Positions 1 to 5,623 of a DNA stretch of 6,181 bases are shown here, piece after piece; position 1 is the stretch's first letter; every line of letters starts with the position of its first letter. The notes under the pieces were generated by a model. That model was not told the origin of the DNA, made no database searches, and saw only the letters and a program-made list of their open reading frames with translations. The translations under genes and the position numbers were made by a program. The stretch is from Actinomycetes bacterium. Lineage in GTDB: Bacteria; Actinomycetota; Thermoleophilia; Solirubrobacterales; Solirubrobacteraceae. Location of the stretch: contig JAEZDB010000170.1 in NCBI GenBank assembly GCA_023429855.1, positions 1-6,181 on the forward strand, written 5' to 3'.

Positions 1-1100
1 GGCCAGGTGTCGGGCACATCAAGGCCGAACTCGAAGGCGACAGGGGTGGTGCCGCGGAGCGGGAACTTGCACTTGTAGTTGACCGTGGCCTTCTGACGAC
101 CTGGGAGGTCGGCCCCCGTGCGCACCGTGACCGCGTCGCTCGAGGTACGGGCGCCGTCGGCGTCGAACGCCTCGACACGGAACTCATAGGCGGTGTTGGG
201 CGCGAGGCCGGTGACCGTGTAGGGCGCGTTGTTCGGCACCGTTGCGACTTTGGTCCCCCCGCGGAACACGTCGTATCCCGTCACTCCGCGGTCGTCCGTC
301 GCCTGGTCCCAGAACAGCGTGACGCGATCGGTCCCCGTGAAGGTGGCGCTCGGCCTCCCCGGCTTGCTGGGCGGCTGGTTGGGGCAGCTACCCAGGACCT
401 CGCACGGGTCGCCGTGCCCGACCTCGAAGGCGGCCAGCTGCAGGTTCTGCGTCGCCGGGTCGAGTTTGCAGGGCACGTTGAACGTGCCGGGGTCGCCGTC
501 GATGTCGGCGTACGGCGCGCGGTCGATGTCGGTCGGCGGCGTCGCCAGGCCCTCGACCGGCGTGCCATCCTCGTCGTGGCCGTAGAGGTTGAGGATCAGC
601 TCAGTCAGCACGACCTTCGCGGCCCCTGGGACGTCGAGCGTGAGCGATGGCGCTTGACCCGTGGCGTTGAGCACCAGGGGGTACTGGACCGGCGTGACGA
701 ACGTAGACGGCTGGACGTTGATCGGCACGCGCACGTTGACGCCCGAACCGTCGGCCAGCTCGACACGAGCACGCGCAGCCGTGCCCTTCCCCGGTTGCTG
801 CGCCTCGGTGACGCCACCGATCGTGCGCACCTCACCGAAGGGCTCAAGCGGCGGTACAGACAACCCCCCGACCGACGCTACGGCCTTGATGCCGAACGGC
901 GCCGTCGGCTCGCCAGAAGGGACCGAGTCGGGGATGTCGAGCGTGATGTCGAGCGACAACGGCTGCGTCCCGATCAGGGGGAACTTGCAGCGGTAGTCGA
1001 GCTTGGCCGTCTGCGCGGCCTCGGCGGCCGACGCAGTGAGGCCGAGGGCTGCGAACACCGCAAGGCCACCGACGACGGCATGGGAAAGAGAGCGAGACAC
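1..1100 (-). CDS. Gene A: secreted Cys-module / fibronectin type III protein, 3' end outside the window
   Basis: This frame is open from a GTG at 1100 to the window edge (366 codons plus 2 nt), so the C-terminus is missing. The start is set by GGAG 5 nt upstream and by alignment with gene B (VSRSLSH versus VSRSTSR). Residues 1-29 form a Sec signal peptide: Arg, hydrophobic core, then SAAEAA. Residues 33-212 form a beta-rich module opening with LDYRCKFPLIGTQP (C38) and closing with DIDGDPGTFNVPC (C211). A small C233-x5-C239 loop follows, then a fibronectin III domain at about 245-328 (LFWDQATDD, YDVFRGG, LAPNTAYEFRV). From residue 337 a second module begins (VNYKCKFPLRGTTP, C344) and is cut off by the edge. 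From memory, the module resembles the actinobacterial DUF6801-type domain; I have not searched this. The protein is probably extracellular. Its binding partner or activity is unknown. It has its own promoter block and is separated from gene C by a hairpin. Confidence 0.85.
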   Translation of the reverse strand, partial: MSRSLSHAVVGGLAVFAALGLTASAAEAAQTAKLDYRCKFPLIGTQPLSLDITLDIPDSVPSGEPTAPFGIKAVASVGGLSVPPLEPFGEVRTIGGVTEAQQPGKGTAARARVELADGSGVNVRVPINVQPSTFVTPVQYPLVLNATGQAPSLTLDVPGAAKVVLTELILNLYGHDEDGTPVEGLATPPTDIDRAPYADIDGDPGTFNVPCKLDPATQNLQLAAFEVGHGDPCEVLGSCPNQPPSKPGRPSATFTGTDRVTLFWDQATDDRGVTGYDVFRGGTKVATVPNNAPYTVTGLAPNTAYEFRVEAFDADGARTSSDAVTVRTGADLPGRQKATVNYKCKFPLRGTTPVAFEFGLDVPDTW

Positions 1101-1105
1101 GAGAA

Positions 1106-1109
1106 CTCC
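1106..1109 (-). promoter_or_regulatory. Ribosome binding site of gene A
   Basis: GGAG on the minus strand lies 5 nt before the GTG at 1100, inside a self-complementary 8-mer CTCCGGAG (1106-1113). The same 8-mer at the same distance precedes gene B. This favours GTG 1100 over the in-frame ATG at 1181, which has no Shine-Dalgarno sequence in this copy. Confidence 0.6.
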
Positions 1110-1144
1110 GGAGGCGGGTCGGGCTCGGAGAGCCAGGGGGCATC

Positions 1145-1189
1145 CGCAACGTACCGTGTCTGTCGTCACATTTCCAGTCATTTTTGACA
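1145..1189 (-). promoter_or_regulatory. Duplicated 45-bp promoter block upstream of gene A
   Basis: This block matches 4891-4935 (upstream of gene B) at 43 of 45 positions; the differences are at 1165 and 1184. On the minus strand it contains TGGAAA (1176-1171), a 17-nt spacer, then TACGTT (1153-1148). The second hexamer fits the actinobacterial -10 consensus TANNNT and the first is 4/6 to TTGACA, so it reads as a housekeeping-sigma promoter. Directly upstream of the -35 is the palindrome GTCA-N4-TGAC (1177-1188), a possible operator or AT-rich upstream element. The -10 lies 48 nt from the GTG start, exactly as in gene B. The repeat is directly visible; the promoter role is inferred. Confidence 0.6.
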
Positions 1190-1204
1190 GAGGGTGTTGG
1201 GCGT

Positions 1205-1243
1205 CTCCGGGTTCGCCACCAGCGCTTGGTGGCAAACCCGGAG
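1205..1243 (-). terminator. Hairpin terminator after gene C
   Basis: CTCCGGGTT (1205-1213) pairs with AACCCGGAG (1235-1243). After one C/A mismatch, GCCACCA (1215-1221) pairs with TGGTGGC (1227-1233) around a 5-nt loop. That gives 16 paired positions out of 17. It starts 19 nt past the gene C stop and lies upstream of the gene A promoter, so it probably ends the B-C transcript and insulates gene A. No U-tract follows on either strand, which is common in GC-rich actinobacteria but leaves the terminator role unproven. Confidence 0.65.
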
Positions 1244-1262
1244 CCGCGATCTCCGCCTGGGG

Positions 1263-2762
1263 CTAGCTGGTCTTCCGCGTGAGCGTCAGGCCGATCGTGT
1301 TGCCGTCGCCAGCCGTGAGCGGCGAGACGAGGCCGTTGAGCGCACCGCAGCCGTTGAGGTCGCTGATCGCGTAGGTGCCGGTGAGCGTGCCGCTCGTGCT
1401 CGTGTTGAGGTTCAGGGTGGTCAGCTGCTTGGTCTGGCAGTTGTTGCCGCCGATCAGCGGGATCGCTCCGAACAGCTTGGCCTCGAGCACTTTGATCCGC
1501 ACCTTCTGGCTGAGCGACAGCGAGCCGGCGAAGCCGCCGAAGTAGCCCGTCGCCGCGCCGGAGCTGACGAAGGCCACCTTGGCGGTCACCGGCAGGAATC
1601 CCAGCGCCACAAGGCGCCCCGACGTCGGGTCCAGATCAAGCGTCCCGTTCACCGTCCGCAGGTTCGCGGGCGGCCCATAGGTGAGGTCAGCCTGGCCCTT
1701 GAGCGCAAGCGAACCGCGCACCAGCGTCTTCAAGCTCGTCGACCCGGCCAGCGCGTAGCTGCGCTTGTCGGGGTCGACCGGCTTCGGCGCTGCCGCGACA
1801 AACGAGAACGGCGCCGGCGTCGACTCCTTCTTGATGTCGCCGCCCATCCCCCGGTACGAGTACGTCGTGCGGATCGTGCCCGAGTACGTCTTGCCGGGTT
1901 CCAGATCGGTCAACGGCAGCCGGTTGCTGGTAGCGAGCAGCGTTCGCCCGTCGAGCTCGACCTCGTACTTGAGCAGCGGACCGAAGTCTTCGGAGCGCGC
2001 AGTCTCCGACCGTGTCCAGCGCAGCTCAGCGGCGGTCGTTGTGATCCCGCCGACCCGCACGTGCGTCGGCGCCTCCGGAATCGGGCAGGCGTACATGCCG
2101 ACGAAGCACTCTTCGTAGGGCCGTGGGCCGATGGACGTGCCAGAGACGGAGGTGTTCTGCGTCGGCGGATCGACGACGCACCGCAGGTCGATCGTCGACG
2201 GGTCGCCGTCTGCGCCGACCCACTCCTCGCGGTCGACGTCTGGACCCGAGTACGGGATCGGATTCCCGGTGGCGTCAAGCGCCTTGAGGTGGAACACGAT
2301 CGCGCCCGCCGAGATCGTCGACGGGCCCGGCTCCAGCGTCAGCGAGGGTGTCGTCCCTGAGCCGTAGAGCGGCACGCTTGTGCCGCCCAGATCAGCGCGC
2401 TCGACCGCGAGATCGCTGGTGAACTGCGCCTGCTCAACATCACCTTGGCTCACCACGAAGGTGGCCTTGGCGGTCCCTTCGACCGACACGGCGCCGGGCC
2501 ACGACTGCAAGAACGTCGAGGGCAGCGGCGCCGCGAAGGCCGCCACGTCGAGTTCCGACGGCCCGACGTCGGGGTTCGTCGTTGATTGCGGCGTGAACGC
2601 CGCGATATCGATCTTGGCCGTGGTGGCGCCGGAGGCGCCATAGTCGCAGCGGTAGTCGAGCGACGCGGCTGCGGACGCCGCGTGCGGCGCCGCCAGCATC
2701 GTGGCGGCGACGCCGACAGACGCCGCCACGCTTTGCAGAACGCGGGAATGGGACACAGTCAT
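1263..2762 (-). CDS. Gene C: secreted Cys-module / fibronectin III / shared C-terminal domain protein
   Basis: This is a 499-residue protein from ATG 2762 to TAG 1263. GTG 2756 (VSHSRVLQ) is an alternative that aligns better with the starts of A and B. Residues 1-31 form a signal peptide ending HAASA. The first module spans about 35-198, with LDYRC (C39) and ADGDPSTIDLRC (C195), but lacks the KFPLIG stretch seen in gene A. A C219-x6-C226 loop precedes a fibronectin III domain at about 229-325 (LRWTRSE, LKYEVELDG, LEPGKTY). Residues 335-499 form the C-terminal domain shared with gene B, including LFGAIPLIGGNNCQTK (C442) and SDLNGCGALNGLVSPL (C472). All six Cys fall in neighbouring pairs, as expected for disulfides in an exported protein. 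No anchor or catalytic motif is visible. Compared with gene B it lacks the second Cys module. It begins 26 nt after gene B and is likely in the same transcript. Confidence 0.85.
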   Translation of the reverse strand: MTVSHSRVLQSVAASVGVAATMLAAPHAASAAASLDYRCDYGASGATTAKIDIAAFTPQSTTNPDVGPSELDVAAFAAPLPSTFLQSWPGAVSVEGTAKATFVVSQGDVEQAQFTSDLAVERADLGGTSVPLYGSGTTPSLTLEPGPSTISAGAIVFHLKALDATGNPIPYSGPDVDREEWVGADGDPSTIDLRCVVDPPTQNTSVSGTSIGPRPYEECFVGMYACPIPEAPTHVRVGGITTTAAELRWTRSETARSEDFGPLLKYEVELDGRTLLATSNRLPLTDLEPGKTYSGTIRTTYSYRGMGGDIKKESTPAPFSFVAAAPKPVDPDKRSYALAGSTSLKTLVRGSLALKGQADLTYGPPANLRTVNGTLDLDPTSGRLVALGFLPVTAKVAFVSSGAATGYFGGFAGSLSLSQKVRIKVLEAKLFGAIPLIGGNNCQTKQLTTLNLNTSTSGTLTGTYAISDLNGCGALNGLVSPLTAGDGNTIGLTLTRKTS

Positions 2763-2788
2763 GACTTTCGGGTTCGTGAGTGGTCGAG

Positions 2789-4846
2789 CTACGCCTTCGG
2801 CGTGAGCATCAGGTTGATCGTGTTGCCACCGCCGGCCGTCAACGGCGAGACAAGGCCGTTGAGGGCGCCGCAGCCGTTGAGGTCGCTGATCTTGTAGGTG
2901 CCGGCGAGCGGTCCGCCCTCGAGCGGCTTGAACTCGGGCTGCGTCGACTTCAGCGTGACGTCGGAGAGGTTCTTCGTCTGGCAGTTGTTGCCGCCAGCCA
3001 GCGGGATCGCCCCGAAGAGCTTGACCTTCTTGACCTTGATCCGGACCTTCGAGTTCGACGTGAGCACGCCGTCCCGCAAGCTGCCGGTCGTCTTGCCCGA
3101 CGGCACGAAGCCGACCTTGGCCGTGACCGGCAGGAACCCGGCCGCGACGAGGCGCCCCGACGTGTCGTTCAGGGCGAGATCGGCGGTGAACGCGCCCGTT
3201 GCGAGCGTGAGCTGCGCGTCGATGGCGCCGGTCAGGCCGAGGGTCCCCTTCGTCAGCGTCTTCAGCGTGGTCGAGCCCTTCAGCGCGTAGCTGAAGCTGG
3301 CCGGGGGCGGTGGGCCCTGCACCAGCTCGACGCTGTCGATCTCGCCGGGCTCGGGGATGGTCGACGCGTACTGGCAGTCGAGGATGAACGTGTCGGGGTT
3401 GCCGTCGGGCCCGCCGCCTGGGCCGTCGAGCTGCAGCGCCTCGCCTGAGGCGTCTCGCGCGATGAGGGTCTGCTTCAGGTCGCCGTCCCAAGAGAAGTAG
3501 AACGTCCCGCTCACGCTCGTGTCGACGCTGAAGGCCGTCGTCGACTGCACCACGACCGAGCGTTGCCCGCGGGCCACGGCCTGCGGTTCCGCGGGCAGCG
3601 TGACGGGCGCCGTCAGGCGCTGGTTGCTGGCTTCGTCGGCCCAGTTGAAGAGGAGGCCGAGCGAGTTGCCGCCCGGCTGTGGCCCGGCGGGCTCGATCGT
3701 CGCGGCGCCGAGATCGGGCCAGGGACTCGGGGCAGTGGGATAGCCCTCGAAGAACAGCGCCAGACGCCGCGGCCCCTGGGTGACGGGCTGACCGGCCGGG
3801 TGGATGGTCGTCCCGAGCCGCTCGACGCCGAGTGTGGCGGCGAACGCGTTGCCGGCCGGGAGGGAGCACGCGAACGGGGCCAAGACTGGGTTCTGCGCGG
3901 CAGACATCGTGACCGACACCGGCTCGCTCAGCTCCGACTCCTTGCCATCGGGGCTCTTGGCCCGGACCTGGAACGCGTAGGTCTCGCCGGGAGTGAGGCG
4001 CGAGGCGATCGTACTGGGATACTGCCCTGCCGTCGCGATCCTCACGCCGTCGCGGTACAGGTCGTAGACGACGGGGCCCGAGGAGTGCGTGACGCCGTCC
4101 CAGTCCAGGCGCACCGCCGTGCGGCCCGGCAGCACGACGGCAGGCTTGCCTGGGGCCGCTGGCGGCGCGTCAACATACGGCGCGCCGAGCTGCACGTCGG
4201 CGATCTTCGCCGGGGACGGATCAGGCTTGCAGTAGACGTCGAAGGTGTTCGGATCGCCGTCGGAGTCCGAAACGGGGTTGCCGTCGAGGTCGGAGGTGAG
4301 CGGCGTGAGCCGCACGACGCCGCCAACGACAGGCCGCGCCACCATCAGGTTGAGACGCAAGGCCGCGCTCTTGATCTGCCCGGGACCGGATTCGTCGAAG
4401 ACGAGCGGCGCGCTCGTGGGTCGTGCGGTCACGTCGACCGACGCCGCTGGCGGCTTGGGCACGCTGTAGACGGGCGCCAGGTCGAGGTCGACCGACTGCG
4501 TCCGCACGGCGCCGCTGGGCTGGTGAAGCGCCAGCTGCGCGCTCGCATCCCCGCTGAGACTGAGCTCGGGTGCGATCGCGGCCAGCCCGTTGACCGTGTT
4601 ACCGCCGCTCGACAGCTGCGCCGAGTACTCGACGAGCTCGCCGGAGTCGACGACCTGCGGCGCGCGCACGGTCCAATCGGCCTTGAGCGGCTGGACCCCG
4701 AGGAGCGGCCACTTGCAGCGGTAGTCGACGGAGGTCGTCGTGGTGACGATCGGCGACGGCGACGCCATGGCCGACGGCGTGAGGGCGAGCGCAGCGACGC
4801 TGCCGGCAAGCAGTGCGCGCGCGGCGCGAGACGTTGAGCGAGACAC
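2789..4846 (-). CDS. Gene B: secreted two-module fibronectin III protein with shared C-terminal domain
   Basis: This is a 685-residue protein from GTG 4846 to TAG 2789, with GGAG 5 nt before the start. Residues 1-28 form a signal peptide ending PSAMA. Module 1 (about 38-215) opens VDYRCKWPLLGVQP (C44) and closes DSDGDPNTFDVYC (C206). A fibronectin III domain spans about 228-316 (VRLDWDG, YDLYRDG, LTPGETYAFQV). Module 2 (about 319-495) opens APFACSLP (C327) and closes DGNPDTFILDC (C491). After a GPPPP linker, residues 517-685 form the C-terminal domain shared with gene C (LFGAIPLAGGNNCQTK with C622, SDLNGCGALNG with C659). There are exactly six Cys, two per non-fibronectin domain. No LPXTG, lipobox or C-terminal helix is seen, so release or non-covalent wall association is likely. 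Function is unknown; adhesion or carbohydrate binding is only a guess from the fibronectin domain. It is the first gene of the probable B-C operon and carries the duplicated promoter block. Confidence 0.87.
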   Translation of the reverse strand: MSRSTSRAARALLAGSVAALALTPSAMASPSPIVTTTTSVDYRCKWPLLGVQPLKADWTVRAPQVVDSGELVEYSAQLSSGGNTVNGLAAIAPELSLSGDASAQLALHQPSGAVRTQSVDLDLAPVYSVPKPPAASVDVTARPTSAPLVFDESGPGQIKSAALRLNLMVARPVVGGVVRLTPLTSDLDGNPVSDSDGDPNTFDVYCKPDPSPAKIADVQLGAPYVDAPPAAPGKPAVVLPGRTAVRLDWDGVTHSSGPVVYDLYRDGVRIATAGQYPSTIASRLTPGETYAFQVRAKSPDGKESELSEPVSVTMSAAQNPVLAPFACSLPAGNAFAATLGVERLGTTIHPAGQPVTQGPRRLALFFEGYPTAPSPWPDLGAATIEPAGPQPGGNSLGLLFNWADEASNQRLTAPVTLPAEPQAVARGQRSVVVQSTTAFSVDTSVSGTFYFSWDGDLKQTLIARDASGEALQLDGPGGGPDGNPDTFILDCQYASTIPEPGEIDSVELVQGPPPPASFSYALKGSTTLKTLTKGTLGLTGAIDAQLTLATGAFTADLALNDTSGRLVAAGFLPVTAKVGFVPSGKTTGSLRDGVLTSNSKVRIKVKKVKLFGAIPLAGGNNCQTKNLSDVTLKSTQPEFKPLEGGPLAGTYKISDLNGCGALNGLVSPLTAGGGNTINLMLTPKA

Positions 4847-4851
4847 GAGAG

Positions 4852-4855
4852 CTCC
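4852..4855 (-). promoter_or_regulatory. Ribosome binding site of gene B
   Basis: GGAG lies 5 nt before GTG 4846, within CTCCGGAG (4852-4859), and is identical in position to the site before gene A. An in-frame ATG at 4927 also has a GGGAGG about 10 nt upstream in this copy. I prefer the GTG, because the extra 27 codons would put a long, partly acidic stretch before the signal peptide and they vary evenly over all codon positions between A and B. Confidence 0.6.
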
Positions 4856-4890
4856 GGAGGTGAGACAAGGCCGGAAAGCCTGGGGACACT

Positions 4891-4935
4891 CGCAACGTAC
4901 CGTGTCTGTCATCACATTTCCAGTCATTTCTGACA
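4891..4935 (-). promoter_or_regulatory. Duplicated 45-bp promoter block upstream of genes B-C
   Basis: This is the second copy of the block at 1145-1189, 43/45 identical. On the minus strand TGGAAA (4922-4917), a 17-nt spacer and TACGTT (4899-4894) form a plausible -35/-10 pair, with the -10 48 nt from the GTG. The palindrome GTCA-N4-TGAC sits at 4923-4934, touching the -35. It lies after the rpmA terminator, which is consistent with the B-C genes being transcribed separately from the ribosomal operon. The sequence match is direct; promoter activity is inferred. Confidence 0.6.
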
Positions 4936-4963
4936 CACCTCCCGTCGGGCGGCCCCGAAACGA

Positions 4964-4991
4964 CGAGAGCCCCCCCGGAGGGCGGCTCTCG
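4964..4991 (-). terminator. Terminator of the rplU-rpmA operon
   Basis: CGAGAGCC (4964-4971) and GGCTCTCG (4984-4991) form a perfect 8-bp stem around a GC-rich 12-nt loop that can partly pair further. On the minus strand the hairpin is followed by a weakly T-rich TCGTCGTTTC. It starts 57 nt past the rpmA stop and before the gene B promoter, as expected for the end of a ribosomal-protein operon. Confidence 0.75.
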
Positions 4992-5048
4992 AAAGACCGG
5001 TCGCCGCAGAGCGGGGGGCCGGTGAAGTGCTCGAAGTGAGCAGTCGCG

Positions 5049-5318
5049 CTAAGCGGCTGCCTTCTCCTCGGCGGGCACGACGGAGATCGTGCGGCCGCGC
5101 CAGCCGGTGGTGAACTGCACCTTGCCGGCGGCCTTCGCGTAGACGGTGTGGTCGCGGCCGAGGCCGGTGCCCTCACCTGCGCGGAAGCGGGTGCCGCGCT
5201 GGCGGACGATGATCTCGCCGCCCGTGACCGTCTGACCTGCGAACACCTTCACGCCGAGGCGCTTGGAGTTCGAGTCGCGGCCGTTCTTGGATGAGCCGAG
5301 GCCCTTTTTATGCGCCAC
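5049..5318 (-). CDS. rpmA: Large-subunit ribosomal protein bL27
   Basis: This 89-residue protein has the family's normal length. The N-terminus [16 protein letters not shown] is the bL27 signature. In the family this tail reaches the peptidyl transferase centre of the 50S subunit and contacts the tRNA acceptor ends. The body contains the family's [13 protein letters not shown] and GRDHTVYA segments. The start is GTG 5318, fixed by the conserved N-terminus and by AGGAG 7 nt upstream. No cleavable N-terminal extension of the Firmicutes type is present. The first 11 nt overlap the end of rplU, which suggests coupled translation. The C-terminus ends in a short Glu/Lys/Ala tail. A hairpin at 4964-4991 follows, so rpmA appears to be the last gene of this transcript. 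Confidence 0.97.
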   Translation of the reverse strand: MAHKKGLGSSKNGRDSNSKRLGVKVFAGQTVTGGEIIVRQRGTRFRAGEGTGLGRDHTVYAKAAGKVQFTTGWRGRTISVVPAEEKAAA

Positions 5319-5622
5319 CCTTGATCTCCTGGATCGTGATGCGCGTCAGCTCCTGGCGGTGACCGGTGGTCCGCTTGTAGCCGCGCTTCGGCTTGAACTT
5401 GAAGATGCGGATCTTCTCTCCGCGCTCGTGACCGACCACCTTGGCAGTCACCTTGGCCTTGGCGAGCTTGTCGCCGGAGAAGGTGGCAGAGGTGGAGCGC
5501 ACGAGGAGGGGCTGCAGCTCGACTGTGGAGTCGACGTCGGCAGCCAGGCGCTCGACGACGAGCTCCTGTCCGGCTTCGACGCGGTACTGCTTACCACCTG
5601 TTTTGACGATCGCGTATGCCAT
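5308..5622 (-). CDS. rplU: Large-subunit ribosomal protein bL21
   Basis: This 104-residue protein matches bL21 in length. It starts [19 protein letters not shown] and ends with the conserved 23S rRNA-binding region [17 protein letters not shown] near residues 74-90. bL21 is an assembly and structural protein of the 50S subunit that binds 23S rRNA. The frame is open for 19 codons further upstream, but ATG 5622 is chosen because [12 protein letters not shown] is the family N-terminus and the upstream codons overlap the preceding gene. Only one base separates this ATG from the TGA of the upstream gene (TGACATG), and only a weak GAGAG Shine-Dalgarno is seen, so translation is probably re-initiated from the upstream gene. 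It overlaps rpmA by 11 nt. There is no room for a separate L21 leader. Confidence 0.97.
   Translation of the reverse strand: MAYAIVKTGGKQYRVEAGQELVVERLAADVDSTVELQPLLVRSTSATFSGDKLAKAKVTAKVVGHERGEKIRIFKFKPKRGYKRTTGHRQELTRITIQEIKGGA
5326..5330 (-). promoter_or_regulatory. Ribosome binding site of rpmA
   Basis: AGGAG lies 7 nt before GTG 5318, inside the 3' end of rplU. It supports the GTG start. Confidence 0.7.
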
Positions 5623-5623
5623 G

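Noticed and set aside
414..1187. Plus-strand open frame (257 codons)
   Set aside because: It is antisense to gene A and its promoter, with Arg/Asp/Val-rich shadow composition and no family motif.
1194..2360. Long plus-strand open frame (388 codons)
   Set aside because: It lies antisense to gene C, is Arg-rich low-complexity without a recognisable domain, and is a typical GC-rich shadow frame.
2763..3869. N-terminal extension of the gene C frame into gene B
   Set aside because: The extension is in another frame of gene B and reads as Arg-rich nonsense; a proper signal peptide begins at ATG 2762 or GTG 2756.
3563..4837. Long plus-strand open frame (424 codons)
   Set aside because: It lies wholly antisense to gene B, whose signal peptide, fibronectin domain and paired Cys make it clearly the real gene.
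5026..5043. Small inverted repeat TGCTC-N5-GAGCA just after rpmA
   Set aside because: Only 5 bp of stem; the 8-bp GC-rich hairpin at 4964-4991 is the better terminator.
4928..5176. Extension of the gene B frame into rpmA
   Set aside because: It would cross the terminator and overlap rpmA in another frame, and the signal peptide would be buried.
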